A DNA stretch of 64,000 nt from Acidiphilium sp. (GCA_028688905.1 JAQTXH010000001.1:186001-250000); one strand, 5' to 3'. Counted from the first letter of the stretch, positions 1 to 10,045 are shown. Notes: generated from the letters alone by a model not told the origin. Program-made: numbers and translations.

Positions 1-15
1 ACGGATCTGAGACAT
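1..15 (-). CDS. Start of a gene cut by the window edge
   Basis: Reading leftward on the minus strand, an ATG at 15-13 opens the frame M-S-Q-I-R and runs off the window. It overlaps the stop of the MarR gene as TGATG, the usual sign of translational coupling. Only five codons are visible, so no function can be given. Genes in this position behind a MarR repressor are often efflux or detoxification genes, which is inference from context only. Confidence 0.35.
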
Positions 16-530
16 CAAACGATCTCCTGTTCGGCCTTGTCGGCACTGGTCATGGAGGTGTCGGCCGCGCGATCGGCGGCGAGTAGAATTGTTTTCATGC
101 GCAACAGTCCGGCAATGGTGGCGTCGATCATGGCGGGGGTCAGGTCGGCGGAAACGAAAGCGGCGACGGCTTCGCGCTGGGCTTCGATGTCCCGCAGCAA
201 CGGGTCGGCGCGGGGTGTCAGGTGCAACCGCCAGATCCGGCGGTCACGCGGGTCGGCACGGCGCTCGACCAGGCCGCGCGCTTCCAGCCGGTCGGTGAGG
301 CGGGCGACGGTCATCGGCTCGACCTCGAGGATTTCCGAAAGGTCTTTTTGGGACAAGCCCGGATTGCGCGCGAGCTTGATCATCATCACCCATTGCGCGC
401 GGTTCATGTCGTGCATCCGGGCGCGACGATTGATTTCGCGGCGCAGCAGACGGGCGACATCGTGCAACAAATACAGGATGTCCGGCTCGGAATTGCCGCC
501 TTGCGGCGCGCAAGATGATGTCTGATCCAT
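15..530 (-). CDS. MarR-family transcriptional regulator
   Basis: A 171-residue winged-helix regulator. The central region carries the MarR fold signature: the helix-turn-helix around LSQKDLSEILEVEPMTVARL, then the wing RLEARGLVERRADPRDRR, with the DPRDRR turn typical of the family. Such proteins bind as dimers to palindromes in their own promoter and are released by small phenolic or drug-like ligands. The gene overlaps the next one downstream (TGATG), so it probably controls that operon. The ligand cannot be told from sequence. Length is normal for the family. Confidence 0.9.
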   Translation of the reverse strand: MDQTSSCAPQGGNSEPDILYLLHDVARLLRREINRRARMHDMNRAQWVMMIKLARNPGLSQKDLSEILEVEPMTVARLTDRLEARGLVERRADPRDRRIWRLHLTPRADPLLRDIEAQREAVAAFVSADLTPAMIDATIAGLLRMKTILLAADRAADTSMTSADKAEQEIV

Positions 531-637
531 TCCGAGTCAAATCATAGACAATGATACGAGTAAGCGCTACTGCCCCAGTTCTGCGTTTTTCGCCGGGGCG
601 CTACGCGGTGCGTCCCCCTTGTGTTCGCCGTGCGTCG

Positions 638-1345
638 TTATCCGTGCAACGCCTGATGCAATACCGGGATCGCGCCGGACAGCATGATCTGCACGCCGAT
701 CCCCAGCAGAATGAACGCGGCGAGCCGGGCCACCACCCGCCGCCCGGTTTCGCCCAGCAGGGTGCCCAAGCGGTCGGCGGTGGCGTAGGTCAGCCAGATG
801 ATCAGCGCCATCGCGATCGCCGCGAGCGACAGGCCGGCAAAAAACAAACCGAGCGAGACCCCATAGGCCGGGCGCTGGGTGCCGAGCGCCACCGCGACGG
901 CGATGGTGCCGGGTCCGGTCGTGAAGGGGAGGGTAAGCGGGAAAAAGGCAATGCCGGCAATATCCTCGCGGCGGGCATCGGTCTCGTCGCCCGCGGAAAA
1001 GTCTGACGAGGCTCGTGCCGCCTCGGCCTGCTTGCGCTCCTCATGCACCTCGGGGGCGATGAGCATCTGATAGGCCCGCGCCGCCACCACGAGGCCGCCG
1101 GCCAAGCGCAGCGCGTTCAGCGAGATCCCGAAAAAACTCAGGATGTAACTGCCGCCCCACAGCGAGATCAGCATCACGACGGCACTGTTCACACCCACCC
1201 GGCGTGCCAGGGCCACACGGTCCTGGTGGTTGCGCCCCGCGGTGACCTCGTTGAAAATGATCGCGCCGGCCAGCGGGTTCACGATCGAGAGCAGGGCTGG
1301 GAAGGCGAGCAAAAACGCATCGACGGCGGAGTCGATCAGGTTCAA
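638..1345 (-). CDS. MarC-family integral membrane protein
   Basis: A 235-residue hydrophobic protein with about six membrane segments. The family pattern is clear: an N-terminal segment with ALLSIVNPLAGAIIFNEV, and a second half with GIAFFPLTLPFTTGPGTIAVAVAL. A charged loop of about 40 residues (EERKQAEAARASS...) separates the halves. MarC proteins were once linked to multiple antibiotic resistance, but their substrate is unknown. The start is TTG; a GGAG about ten bases upstream supports it. The gene is transcribed towards the MarR gene, but a gap of about 100 bases makes a shared operon uncertain. Confidence 0.88.
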   Translation of the reverse strand: MNLIDSAVDAFLLAFPALLSIVNPLAGAIIFNEVTAGRNHQDRVALARRVGVNSAVVMLISLWGGSYILSFFGISLNALRLAGGLVVAARAYQMLIAPEVHEERKQAEAARASSDFSAGDETDARREDIAGIAFFPLTLPFTTGPGTIAVAVALGTQRPAYGVSLGLFFAGLSLAAIAMALIIWLTYATADRLGTLLGETGRRVVARLAAFILLGIGVQIMLSGAIPVLHQALHG

Positions 1346-1505
1346 GCGGGCCAGTCTCCGGCGGTTCGCGCGCTGGGTTTGGGGGCGATGGTCATGGCGG
1401 GACGATAGAGCAGTATTATTTTTTATGAAATCGTCAAGCGATCGCCACGCGCGACCAAACCCAGCATTTTTTTATTTCTGGCGATCTGGCGCCGGTTTGG
1501 GAGGG

Positions 1506-3140
1506 CTACGCGGCGGAGCGGATCGCGGCGTTGCGGATGTCGTCGTCCACACCATCGGCGAAACCGGCGAAATTTGCCTCGAAACGGGCGATCAGATCGG
1601 CGGCCTGGCGATCGTAGGCGGCTTTGTCGGGCCATGCTTCGCGCGGGTCGAGCACCTCGGTGGGAACGCCCTCGACCGCCTGCGGGATCATCAGCCCGAA
1701 GGCGGAATCGGGATGGAATTCGGCATGGTCGAGCGCGCCGGACAGCGCGGCGTCGAGCAACGCCCGGGTGTGACGGATCGCCATGCGCTGGCCGGTGCCG
1801 TAAGCGCCGCCGCTCCAGCCGGTGTTGACCAGCCAGCACGATACATTGTGCTCGGCGATCAATTTCGCGAGCAATTCGCCGTAAACCTTGGGCGCGCGCG
1901 GCAGGAACGGCGCGCCGAAACAGGTCGAAAACGTCGCTTGCGGCTCCTTGCCCAGACCTTTTTCGGTGCCGGCGACCTTGGCGGTGTAGCCGGACAGGAA
2001 ATGATACATCGCCTGCGGTGCCGTGAGCCTGGCGATCGGCGGCAGCACCCCGAACGCATCGGCGGTGAGCATGACCACGTGCTTCGGCTGGCCGCCGCGC
2101 CCCGATAATTCGACATTGGGAATAAATTCGATCGGGTAGCAGGCGCGGGTGTTTTCGGTGAGGGTGCGATCGGCGAGATCGACCACGCCGCACGGATCGG
2201 CCACCACGTTTTCCAGCACCGTGCCGAACCGGTGGCTGGCGGCGTAAATCGCCGGCTCCGCCTCGGCCGATAGATCGATCACCTTGGCGTAGCAGCCGCC
2301 CTCGATATTGAACACGCCGTCGGGTCCCCAGCCATGCTCGTCATCGCCGATCAGGCGACGCGACGGGTCGGACGACAGGGTGGTCTTGCCGGTGCCTGAC
2401 AGGCCGAAAAACAAGGCGACGTCTTCATCCTTGCCGATGTTGGCGCTGCAATGCATCGGCAGCACGCCGCGTTCCGGCAAAATCCAGTTCATCACCGTAA
2501 AAATCGATTTCTTGACCTCGCCGGCGTATTGGGTGCCCGCGATGACGATTTTTTTCTGGGCAAACGAAAGGGCGATGGCGGTGCCGGAATTGACCCCGTC
2601 GATCGCCGGATCGGCCTCGAACTCCGGGACGTGCAGAATGATGTATTCGGGTTCGAAACCGGCGCGTTCGCTGGGTTTCGGGCGGATGAACATGTTGCGG
2701 GCGAACAGCGAGACCCAGGCGTGGGTGGTGACTATCCGCACCCGCACGCGGTTTTTCGGATCGGCCCCGGCGAATACATCCTGGGTGAAAACGTCGCGAT
2801 TTTGCAGATAGGCCTGAACCCTGCCCTCCAGCGTCGCGAAATGTGCGGGCGAGAGCTTCTGGTTGATCTTGCCCCACCAGATATTACTGGTGGTGGAGGG
2901 TTCGTCGACCAGAAATTTGTCGGCGACCGAGCGCCCGGTATGTACGCCGGTTTGCACCATCAGTGATCCGTCCGCCGAAAGCTTGCCTTCGCCCCGGCGG
3001 ATCGCGTGGGCGACCAGCGTGGGTGCCGTCAGGTTGGCGTGCAGCCCTGCCACCCGGCCAACCCCGGTGCATGCCAGAAACGCTGCATTTTGCGGGATGG
3101 CATCGAGGGTGGTGTGGTCGCTCAGGCTGGCAAGTTTCAT
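1506..3140 (-). CDS. pckA: Phosphoenolpyruvate carboxykinase (ATP)
   Basis: Converts oxaloacetate and ATP to phosphoenolpyruvate, CO2 and ADP, the first committed step of gluconeogenesis, in the cytosol. The ATP-type enzyme is shown by the P-loop GLSGTGKTTL, the following IGDDEHGW metal-site motif, the substrate segment HTGRSVADKF and NTGWSGGAYGTG near the C terminus. I start at the ATG at 3140 (544 residues) because AAAGG lies just upstream; an upstream ATG at 3161 adds seven residues but has no ribosome site and falls inside a direct repeat. Its position beside chvI/chvG fits known ChvI control of pckA in Agrobacterium. Confidence 0.96.
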   Translation of the reverse strand: MKLASLSDHTTLDAIPQNAAFLACTGVGRVAGLHANLTAPTLVAHAIRRGEGKLSADGSLMVQTGVHTGRSVADKFLVDEPSTTSNIWWGKINQKLSPAHFATLEGRVQAYLQNRDVFTQDVFAGADPKNRVRVRIVTTHAWVSLFARNMFIRPKPSERAGFEPEYIILHVPEFEADPAIDGVNSGTAIALSFAQKKIVIAGTQYAGEVKKSIFTVMNWILPERGVLPMHCSANIGKDEDVALFFGLSGTGKTTLSSDPSRRLIGDDEHGWGPDGVFNIEGGCYAKVIDLSAEAEPAIYAASHRFGTVLENVVADPCGVVDLADRTLTENTRACYPIEFIPNVELSGRGGQPKHVVMLTADAFGVLPPIARLTAPQAMYHFLSGYTAKVAGTEKGLGKEPQATFSTCFGAPFLPRAPKVYGELLAKLIAEHNVSCWLVNTGWSGGAYGTGQRMAIRHTRALLDAALSGALDHAEFHPDSAFGLMIPQAVEGVPTEVLDPREAWPDKAAYDRQAADLIARFEANFAGFADGVDDDIRNAAIRSAA

Positions 3141-3150
3141 GTCGATGACC

Positions 3151-3182
3151 TTTCGTTTCATGGCTCAGATTTTCGTTTCATG
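3151..3182 (-). promoter_or_regulatory. Direct repeat upstream of pckA, possible regulator site
   Basis: The 12-mer CATGAAACGAAA occurs twice on the minus strand at 3162-3151 and 3182-3171, exactly 20 bases apart, just ahead of the preferred pckA start. A related ATATGAAACG lies on the opposite strand at 3208-3217. Two-turn spacing is typical of tandem response-regulator sites. ChvI, encoded nearby, is the obvious candidate but this is inference. Confidence 0.4.
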
Positions 3183-3282
3183 TCTCTGGTATCGTAGACT
3201 TCCTTAATATGAAACGCCTGTTGGAATTTTCCAAACGGGAAAATTGAAATATCGCATGCGCGGCACGAAATGCTTCCGTGAT

Positions 3283-3996
3283 TTATGCGCCATCAGTCGT
3301 AATTTCCACGATAAAATCAGTGTAAATACGCAACATTCGGCGAAACGCGATGCGGATCACCTGGTGCCCGCGGGCAAGATCGTATCCATCCGGGTCGAGG
3401 CTGACCACCTGCCAGCCGGTGCCGGCCCCGCCATGACGGTGCGCGAGGGCGTCGAGCCTTGGGGCGTGGTCGCGGTTGACGATGGCGATGGCGGCCTCAC
3501 TCGCCCCGGCATCGCGCAGGGCTGCGGTGACGGGGCCAAGCCTCGCGGTGTCGAGCGTCGCGGCGCGGGCAAAACCGCCGACATAGCGGGCGGCAATGCT
3601 TTGCAGCCGAAAGATGCCGAAATCGGTGAAATCCGCGTAGGACGCGGCGTAGGGGTGGATCGCGAGATAGCGCGCACGGTCTTCCGGCGCATCGGATCGC
3701 GCGGCGTCGCACACCAGCGACAGGCGCGGGCTGGTCTGCGGGTTGCGCTCGGTCGGGGGGGCGCTGACCATCAGGGCGCAGCGAGGGTCGCGGTCGAGCG
3801 CGCGGGTGTGCGCGGATAGTTGCGATAGCAGCACGATCACCGCCCCGTCGCGCGCCACCGCCGGCGTCACCAGCGCCAGGGCGGGGTAGCCCCCATCGAT
3901 CACCGCGAGGCTGGCGGCTCGCGCTGCGCGCAGCAGAAGCCGCGCCTCGCGGTGGATATCGTGGTTCGGTTCCCGCAGGTCTTGCATTGTTCTCAT
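3283..3996 (-). CDS. HugZ-like FMN-binding split-barrel protein
   Basis: A 237-residue protein. The N-terminal two thirds resemble the pyridoxamine-phosphate-oxidase-like split barrel ([50 protein letters not shown]), and the C-terminal third resembles the DUF2470 domain with [12 protein letters not shown] and [10 protein letters not shown]. This two-part arrangement is typical of HugZ-type heme-utilisation proteins and of general stress flavin or heme binders. Whether this one degrades heme is not shown. It lies between pckA and the divergently read chvI, with a start at 3996 or 3987. Confidence 0.8.
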   Translation of the reverse strand: MRTMQDLREPNHDIHREARLLLRAARAASLAVIDGGYPALALVTPAVARDGAVIVLLSQLSAHTRALDRDPRCALMVSAPPTERNPQTSPRLSLVCDAARSDAPEDRARYLAIHPYAASYADFTDFGIFRLQSIAARYVGGFARAATLDTARLGPVTAALRDAGASEAAIAIVNRDHAPRLDALAHRHGGAGTGWQVVSLDPDGYDLARGHQVIRIAFRRMLRIYTDFIVEITTDGA

Positions 3997-4053
3997 ATTC
4001 CCGTCACGTCACTGGCACATCGGTGCCGCTACATCCTCTGCGAAGCAAAGAAC

Positions 4054-4755
4054 ATGAAACATACAATTGCCCTGGTCGACGACGACCGCAATATCCTCGA
4101 ATCGGTGCAAATGACCCTGGAGCAGGAAGGATTCCAGGTCCGCACCTACACCGACGGTGAATCCGCCCTGCAAGGAATGATGGCACGGCCGGTCGATCTG
4201 GCGGTGCTCGACATCAAGATGCCGCGAATGGACGGAATGGAATTGCTGCAACGCCTGCGCGCCCGCTCGGCGATGCCGGTCATTTTCCTCACCAGCAAGG
4301 ACGATGAACTCGATGAGCTGATGGGTCTGCGGCTGGGGGCCGACGACTATATCACCAAGCCATTCAGCCAGCGGCTCCTGCTGGAGCGCATCCGCACCCT
4401 GCTGCGCCGCAACGAAGCCAGCCGGGCGGAAGGATCGGGGGCGGTACCGACCGGTGTCATCGCGCGCGGGCATCTCACGCTGGATGAAACCAAGCACCAA
4501 TGCTTGTGGAAAAGCCTGGACATCCAGCTCACCGTGACCGAATTTCTACTGGTCAAGGCGCTCGCCGCGCGCCCCGGCATGGTGAAGTCGCGCGACCAGC
4601 TGATCGACGCCGCCTACGGCGAGAGCGTGTATGTCGATGACCGCACGATCGACAGCCACATCAAGCGGCTGCGCCGGAAATTCCGGGCGTTGGACGAGGA
4701 ATTTGACCAGATCGAGACGCTGTACGGGATCGGCTATCGCTACAAGGAAGCATGA
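4054..4755 (+). CDS. chvI: ChvI-type response regulator
   Basis: A 233-residue OmpR-class regulator. The receiver domain begins [15 protein letters not shown], with the phospho-acceptor Asp53 in [11 protein letters not shown], the conserved Thr in FLTSKDD and Lys in ADDYITKPF. The C-terminal winged helix has [13 protein letters not shown] and [17 protein letters not shown]. The ATG at 4054 fits the family N terminus; an upstream in-frame extension is ignored. The gene overlaps chvG by ATGA. In alphaproteobacteria ChvI responds to acid and envelope stress and controls genes including pckA, which lies close by here. Confidence 0.93.
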   Translation: MKHTIALVDDDRNILESVQMTLEQEGFQVRTYTDGESALQGMMARPVDLAVLDIKMPRMDGMELLQRLRARSAMPVIFLTSKDDELDELMGLRLGADDYITKPFSQRLLLERIRTLLRRNEASRAEGSGAVPTGVIARGHLTLDETKHQCLWKSLDIQLTVTEFLLVKALAARPGMVKSRDQLIDAAYGESVYVDDRTIDSHIKRLRRKFRALDEEFDQIETLYGIGYRYKEA

Positions 4756-6383
4756 CCGTTCCGGCGCGACGCCGGTGGCGGATTTCGCCGCTGATGCGAC
4801 GGATTCTGCTGGTCAACGCACTGCCGCTGGCGCTGATCGTCGCCGCACTGCTCTATCTCGACCAGTATCAGCACGGGCTGCTGACCGCCGAGGTGACGGC
4901 GCTGCGTGAGCAGGCGCGCATTTACGCCGGCGCGCTGGCCGAGTCGGCGGTGCAGAGCAACGCCGCCAATCAACCGGCGATCAACCCCGATCTGGCGCGG
5001 CCGCTGTTGTACCGGCTGATCGAGCCCACCCCGAATGCGCAGGCGCTGATTTATGGCGCGGATGGCGAGGTGATCGCCAATTCGCGCATCCGTCAGGGGC
5101 CGGGTGGCGCGATCATCACCGAGCCGCTGCCTTCGGTGCAGCCACGCGGCGATTTCGCCCGCGCGGTGAGCTTTCTGTATGACCAGTTTCTCGCATTCCT
5201 GCCCAACCCGGATATCACCCCGCCCGGATCGGGCGGCGAGGCGGAAGGGCTTGGCTGGCAACCCAGCGTGCGCGAGGCGCTGCGCCTGACATCCGCGCAG
5301 CACAACCACCAGGCCGCACCCTACATCCGGCGCGCTCCGGATGGGCGGCTGTTGATCACCGTCGCAGAGCCGATCGTCCGCTCGAAACAATCGGTCGGCG
5401 TCGTGCTGCTCACCCGTGAGGCGACCGAGGTGGACCGGGCGGTATTCGCCATCCGCGTCTCGATTTTGGGGTTGTTCGTGCTCGCCCTCGCGCTCACCGT
5501 GCTGCTCTCGGCCTATCTGGCACGCACCATCGCAACCCCGCTGCTGCGCCTCGCGGTGTCCGCCGGGCGGCTGCGTGAGGGCAGGGGGGCAATGGCGGAA
5601 CCGGTACCGCCCGCGATCGCGGCGCGCAGCGACGAGATCGGCGTGCTCGCCCGCGCGCTGGAGGATTCCGCCCATGCGCTCTGGGCGCGGATGGACGCGA
5701 TCGAGCGCTTCGCCGCCGATGTCGCCCATGAAATCAAGAATCCGCTGTCGTCTATACGATCCGCTATCGAAACAATAAGACGGATGGACGACAAGGTGCG
5801 CGCGGCAAGGCTGTTCGACATCATCGCCCAGGACGTGCAGCGACTCGATCGGCTGATCTCCGACATCAGCGATTCCTCGCGTCTCGATTCCGAAATGTCG
5901 CGCACCGCGCTCGAACCCGTCGATCTGGCCCCGATCCTCGCGGCCCTGGCCGAAATTCACGACGCGACCCGCAACGATAGCGACCCGATCGTCGAACTCG
6001 ACGCCCCCAAATCCGGCCTGGTGGTGCATGGTGCCGAAGGCAGGCTGGTCCAGGTGCTGCGCAACCTGCTCGGCAACGCGGTCTCGTTCAGCCCAGCCAA
6101 CGGTAAAATCTGGCTGCGCGGCCGGGAAACCGGCAGCACGATCGAAATCGCGGTCGAAGACGAAGGCCCCGGCATTCCAGATGGCAAACTCGATGACGTG
6201 TTCGACCGGTTTTATTCGGAACGGCCGCAATCGGAAAGTTTCGGCAGTCACTCGGGGCTTGGATTGTCGATTTCGCGGCAGATCGTCGAAGCCCACCAAG
6301 GCCGCATCATGGCCGAAAACCGGCGGAATGCGTCGGGGTCGATCATCGGTGCGCGGTTTGTGATCCGGTTGCCGAAGGGATAG
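4752..6383 (+). CDS. chvG: ChvG-type sensor histidine kinase
   Basis: A 543-residue inner-membrane kinase partner of ChvI. Membrane segments lie near residues 18-36 and 235-257 and bracket a periplasmic sensor region of about 200 residues. A HAMP linker follows, then the H-box [19 protein letters not shown] with the predicted phospho-His at residue 326. The ATPase part shows the N-box [28 protein letters not shown] and [14 protein letters not shown]. In many relatives hprK follows this gene; here no hprK is present and a dispersed repeat begins a few bases past the stop. Confidence 0.93.
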   Translation: MTVPARRRWRISPLMRRILLVNALPLALIVAALLYLDQYQHGLLTAEVTALREQARIYAGALAESAVQSNAANQPAINPDLARPLLYRLIEPTPNAQALIYGADGEVIANSRIRQGPGGAIITEPLPSVQPRGDFARAVSFLYDQFLAFLPNPDITPPGSGGEAEGLGWQPSVREALRLTSAQHNHQAAPYIRRAPDGRLLITVAEPIVRSKQSVGVVLLTREATEVDRAVFAIRVSILGLFVLALALTVLLSAYLARTIATPLLRLAVSAGRLREGRGAMAEPVPPAIAARSDEIGVLARALEDSAHALWARMDAIERFAADVAHEIKNPLSSIRSAIETIRRMDDKVRAARLFDIIAQDVQRLDRLISDISDSSRLDSEMSRTALEPVDLAPILAALAEIHDATRNDSDPIVELDAPKSGLVVHGAEGRLVQVLRNLLGNAVSFSPANGKIWLRGRETGSTIEIAVEDEGPGIPDGKLDDVFDRFYSERPQSESFGSHSGLGLSISRQIVEAHQGRIMAENRRNASGSIIGARFVIRLPKG

Positions 6384-6386
6384 GGC

Positions 6387-6487
6387 CATATGCTTGAGGT
6401 TGACGCACCCGCGGCAACCGAAGGCGATGAAATTGCTCGCAAAATCAGCGATAGGGCTGGTTCGTCCTTAAACGATCACGCTCTTCA
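6387..6487 (+). repeat. Dispersed ~100-bp intergenic repeat, copy B
   Basis: Starts four bases after chvG. It contains the shared core TTGAGGTTGACGC, GCGGCAACCGAAGGCGATGA and AATTGCTCGC, then the imperfect hairpin end GGTTCGTCCTTAAACGATCA. The same element occurs at 14.6, 29.7 and 62.9 kb, with a shortened copy at 37.7 kb. It may serve as a terminator or mRNA-stability element. Confidence 0.85.
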
Positions 6488-6550
6488 GATTTTTGTTGAC
6501 TTCGTGAACCCGTTTCGTGTCTGAATCGGGGGCGCAACGGAGGCCCGCTG

Positions 6551-6781
6551 ATGGCGACGCTCGATGAGGTTCTCGAAAAGCTCGATGAGATCAAGAAATT
6601 GATTGAGGACATCAAGGGGAAGGGTGGCGCAGGATCGAGCGGGCAGACGATCGATCCTGCGGGTACATATTTTCGCCAGCCCGGTACGTTTGTCATGGTA
6701 GACCCGCACGATCTCAAGGACCTCGATGGGGGGGACAAGGTGATCTGCCTGCGGCTACGCCAACCCCGCACCCGCGACTGA
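6551..6781 (+). CDS. Small hypothetical protein, coiled-coil N terminus
   Basis: A 76-residue unrecognised protein with a strong ribosome site, GGAGG, ending ten bases before the ATG. Residues 1-24 (ATLDEVLEKLDEIKKLIEDIKGK) form an amphipathic heptad-like helix. A flexible Gly/Ser stretch and a compact C-terminal part with FVMVDPHDLKDLDGGDKVICLRLR follow. There is no signal peptide or membrane segment. It is seven bases upstream of a membrane-protein gene on the same strand, so the two are probably co-transcribed. Function unknown. Confidence 0.7.
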   Translation: MATLDEVLEKLDEIKKLIEDIKGKGGAGSSGQTIDPAGTYFRQPGTFVMVDPHDLKDLDGGDKVICLRLRQPRTRD

Positions 6782-6788
6782 CGGGTGG

Positions 6789-7256
6789 GTGACGCGGATG
6801 GCGGGGCCGGATCGGCAAAAATTAATCGACGACCACTTCACCGATGCGCGGATGTTCGCCGGTCGGCTCTCCGATGCCGCCAAATATGTCTGGCTTGGCA
6901 CGTTCGGGCTGCTATACACCGCGATGATGGCGGACAAAGGAAGTCTGCATCTATTCTACGAAACATATAAGGCCGCGCTGTTTGGTTCCGCTCTGCTCGG
7001 CGCGATCGCGTTTATGACCGATCTGACAAAAAACTTCATCGGATTCCAACTCGCCCTAGACGCACGCAGATTTCTGAACACACGTGAAGCCATAAACGCG
7101 ACAGACCAGACTTTGAATATTGACGCCTATAATGGATTCCTGCGGACAAGCCACGCACCAAGCCTCAGCTTTATTCTTCTTATCGTATCTGTCACCGCTG
7201 CCATGCTGGCTGCTGGCGCGGTCGCGGTGATTTTTTTTGTTGCAGTCATCCGCTAG
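6789..7256 (+). CDS. Hypothetical membrane protein, three predicted helices
   Basis: A 155-residue protein of unknown function. Two hydrophobic segments near residues 33-48 and 62-78 form a hairpin, and a third near 128-152 ends the protein almost at the stop. Between them lies a soluble stretch of about 45 residues with IGFQLALDARRFLNTREAINATDQTLN. The start may be GTG at 6789 or ATG at 6798; the latter has GGGTGGG just upstream. It follows the small gene at 6551 and overlaps a 15-bp tandem repeat at its 3' end. The helix layout recalls small membrane effectors, but no known family was recognised. Confidence 0.65.
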   Translation: MTRMAGPDRQKLIDDHFTDARMFAGRLSDAAKYVWLGTFGLLYTAMMADKGSLHLFYETYKAALFGSALLGAIAFMTDLTKNFIGFQLALDARRFLNTREAINATDQTLNIDAYNGFLRTSHAPSLSFILLIVSVTAAMLAAGAVAVIFFVAVIR

Positions 7257-7287
7257 GCGGTCATCCGCTTAGGCGGTCATCCGCTAG
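7243..7287. repeat. Three tandem ~15-bp units across a stop codon
   Basis: Units at 7243-7256, 7257-7272 and 7273-7287 share GTCATCCGCT. The first unit encodes the last codons of the membrane protein and includes its stop; the others are in the 3' untranslated region. The units look like a slippage duplication of the gene end. Confidence 0.75.
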
Positions 7288-7415
7288 AGTGTGATCGCCG
7301 GAGCCGTGACTCACACGTGAAACCAAAGAGCTGGAATCTGTCAGGCGCTTCTATCAGCGGCCGACAGACTAGAGGCGGAGAGTCTCCCGCCCGGCCGTAT
7401 GCGGATCGGTGCCGG

Positions 7416-8198
7416 TTACCCCTGCCGCTCGACCATCAACTGTTTGATCTTGCCGATCGCCTTGGCCGGGTTCAGGCCTTTGGGGCAGGTCTGGGTGCAG
7501 TTCATGATGGTGTGGCAGCGGTAAAGCTTGAACGGGTCTTCCAGCGCATCGAGGCGTTTGCCCATGTTTTCATCGCGGCTGTCGGCGATCCAGCGGTAGG
7601 CGGCGAGCAGCACGGCGGGGCCAAGGTAGCGGTCGCCGTTCCACCAGTAGGACGGGCACGACGTGGTGCAACAGAAGCACAGGATGCACTCCCACATGCC
7701 ATCGAGTTCGGCGCGTTCCTCGATGCTTTGCAGGCGTTCGGCGTCGGGCGGGGCGGGGCTGTCGGCCTGGAGCCAGGGTTCGATCGAGGCATACTGCGCG
7801 TAGGCCTGGGTGAGGTCGGGGACCAGATCCTTGACCACCGCCATGTGCGGCAACGGGTTGATTTTCACCGTGTCGTCGATGGTGTCGATCGGTTTGAGGC
7901 AGGCGAGTGTGTTGGTGCCGTCGATATTCATCGCGCACGAACCGCAGATGCCTTCGCGGCAGGAGCGGCGGAAGGTGAGGCTGGGGTCGATCTCGTTCTT
8001 GATCTTGATCAGCGCATCCAGCACCATCGGGCCGCATTTATCGAGGTCGATCTCATAGGTGTCGATATGAGGGTTGCCGGCATCGTCGGGGTTCCAGCGA
8101 TAGATCTGGAACGATTTGATGTTGGTGCCGCCTGGTGCCGCCTTATGGGTGGTACCGGCAACGACGCGGCTGTTTTTCGGGAGGGAAAGTTCGGCCAT
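7416..8198 (-). CDS. sdhB: Succinate dehydrogenase iron-sulfur subunit
   Basis: A 260-residue subunit of respiratory complex II that passes electrons from the flavin of SdhA to quinone. The cluster ligands are visible in order: [16 protein letters not shown] with a later Cys for the 2Fe-2S centre, [12 protein letters not shown] for the 4Fe-4S centre, and [17 protein letters not shown] shared with the 3Fe-4S centre. It is the last gene of the sdhCDAB operon, 16 bases behind sdhA. Length is normal. Confidence 0.97.
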   Translation of the reverse strand: MAELSLPKNSRVVAGTTHKAAPGGTNIKSFQIYRWNPDDAGNPHIDTYEIDLDKCGPMVLDALIKIKNEIDPSLTFRRSCREGICGSCAMNIDGTNTLACLKPIDTIDDTVKINPLPHMAVVKDLVPDLTQAYAQYASIEPWLQADSPAPPDAERLQSIEERAELDGMWECILCFCCTTSCPSYWWNGDRYLGPAVLLAAYRWIADSRDENMGKRLDALEDPFKLYRCHTIMNCTQTCPKGLNPAKAIGKIKQLMVERQG

Positions 8199-8214
8199 GG
8201 TTCGGAACCCCTGA

Positions 8215-10026
8215 TCAGTAAACGCGTTTCTTGGGCGGAAACACCGAGACGTCGTTGGTCATTGTCTGCATCCGCACCGGGCGATAATCGAGCGATACCG
8301 CTCCCTCCGGCGTGCAGGTCGCCAGCGTGTGTTTCAACCAATCATGGTCGTCGCGCTCGGGGAATTCGTCATGGGCGTGGGCACCGCGGCTTTCGTGGCG
8401 GCCCTCAGCCGAGACCATGGTGGTTAGCGCGTTGCCCATCAGATTGTGCAGTTCCAGCGCTTCCATCAGGTCGGAGTTCCAGATCATGCCGTGATCGGCG
8501 ACGCTGACATCGCTCAGCCCGTGCCAGATTGCCGATATTTTATCGACGCCCTCCTTGAGGGACTTGGAATTGCGAAACACCGAAGCGTGGTTCTGCATGG
8601 TGCGCTGCATCGAATCGCGCAACGCCGCGACGCTGGTGCCGCCTTTGGCATAGCGGGTGGCGTCCAACCGGTCGAGCGACGCTTCGCCGGCGCGGGGGGG
8701 CAGATTGGGCTGCGATGCGCCGGGGGTGACGATTTTGGCAGCCTGTTGTGCCGCCGCCCGCCCGAACACCACGAGGTCGAGCAGGGAATTGGTCCCCAAC
8801 CGGTTGGCACCATGCACCGAGACGCAGGCGCATTCGCCCACCGCCATCAGGCCGGGGACCGTTGCGTCCGGATTGTCCTTGGTGGGGCGCAGCACTTCGG
8901 CGCGGAAATTGGTCGGGATGCCGCCCATGTTGTAATGCGCGGTCGGCAGCACCGGGATCGGGGCCTTGGTGACATCGACGCCGGCGAACACCCGCGCGGT
9001 ATCCGAAATGCCGGGCAGGCGCTGATGCAGCCGTTCGGGATCGAGCCCTTCCAGATGCAGCATGAGATGGTCCTTTTTTGGACCACAGCCACGGCCTTCC
9101 GCGATCTCGATGATCATCGAGCGGGAAACCACGTCGCGCGAGGCAAGGTCTTTGGCGCTCGGCGCATAGCGCTCCATGAAACGCTCGCCCTCGGCATTGG
9201 TCAGGTAGCCGCCTTCGCCGCGCGCGCCCTCGGTGATCAGGCAGCCGGCGGGGAAAATGCCGGTGGGGTGGAACTGGACGAATTCCATGTCCTGCAACGG
9301 CAGACCGGCGCGCAGCGCCATGCCGTTGCCATCGCCCGTGCAGGTATGCGCCGAGGTGCAGGAGAGAAAGATGCGGCCATAGCCGCCGGTCGCCAGTACG
9401 ACCATTTGCGCGCGGAACCGGTGGATCGTGCCGTCTTCCAGGCACCAGGCCATGACGCCGACACACCGCCCGGCATCGTCCATGATCAGGTCGGTCGCGA
9501 AATATTCGACAAAAAACTCGACGTCGTGCTTCAGGCTCTGCTGATACAGCGTGTGCAGGATCGCGTGGCCGGTGCGATCGGCGGCGGCACAGGCGCGCGG
9601 CACCGGCGATTGGCCGAAGTCTTTCATGTGGCCGCCGAACGGCCGCTGATAGATTTTGCCATCCTCGGTGCGGCTGAACGGCACGCCGAAATGCTCAAGC
9701 TCATAAATCGCCGGGACCGCTTCGCGGACCATGTACTCGATCGCATCCTGATCGCCGAGCCAGTCCGAGCCTTTGACGGTGTCGTACATATGCCAGCGCC
9801 AGTCATCCGGCTCCATGTTGCCGAGGGACGCGCCGATGCCGCCCTGCGCGGCCACGGTATGGCTGCGGGTGGGAAACACCTTGGTGATGCAGGCGGTTTT
9901 CAGCCCGGCCTGTCCCATGCCGAGGGTGGCGCGCAGACCGGACCCGCCGGCACCGACCACCAGCACGTCATAGGTGTGATCGATGATCGTGTAGGCCGCG
10001 AGCGATGGCTTCGACATTGCGTTCAT
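8215..10026 (-). CDS. sdhA: Succinate dehydrogenase flavoprotein subunit
   Basis: A 603-residue subunit that oxidises succinate to fumarate in the TCA cycle. Visible features are the FAD fold [16 protein letters not shown], the covalent-flavin His in [13 protein letters not shown], the substrate loop QFHPTGI, the catalytic Arg region of the capping domain, and [17 protein letters not shown]. The start at 10026 has AGGA about ten bases upstream. It sits 19 bases behind sdhD. Confidence 0.97.
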   Translation of the reverse strand: MNAMSKPSLAAYTIIDHTYDVLVVGAGGSGLRATLGMGQAGLKTACITKVFPTRSHTVAAQGGIGASLGNMEPDDWRWHMYDTVKGSDWLGDQDAIEYMVREAVPAIYELEHFGVPFSRTEDGKIYQRPFGGHMKDFGQSPVPRACAAADRTGHAILHTLYQQSLKHDVEFFVEYFATDLIMDDAGRCVGVMAWCLEDGTIHRFRAQMVVLATGGYGRIFLSCTSAHTCTGDGNGMALRAGLPLQDMEFVQFHPTGIFPAGCLITEGARGEGGYLTNAEGERFMERYAPSAKDLASRDVVSRSMIIEIAEGRGCGPKKDHLMLHLEGLDPERLHQRLPGISDTARVFAGVDVTKAPIPVLPTAHYNMGGIPTNFRAEVLRPTKDNPDATVPGLMAVGECACVSVHGANRLGTNSLLDLVVFGRAAAQQAAKIVTPGASQPNLPPRAGEASLDRLDATRYAKGGTSVAALRDSMQRTMQNHASVFRNSKSLKEGVDKISAIWHGLSDVSVADHGMIWNSDLMEALELHNLMGNALTTMVSAEGRHESRGAHAHDEFPERDDHDWLKHTLATCTPEGAVSLDYRPVRMQTMTNDVSVFPPKKRVY

Positions 10027-10045
10027 GAAGATTTGTCCTGAAAAT

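Noticed and set aside
4740-6389. 549-codon open frame antisense to chvG
   Set aside because: Mirrors chvG almost end to end and shows no recognisable domain.
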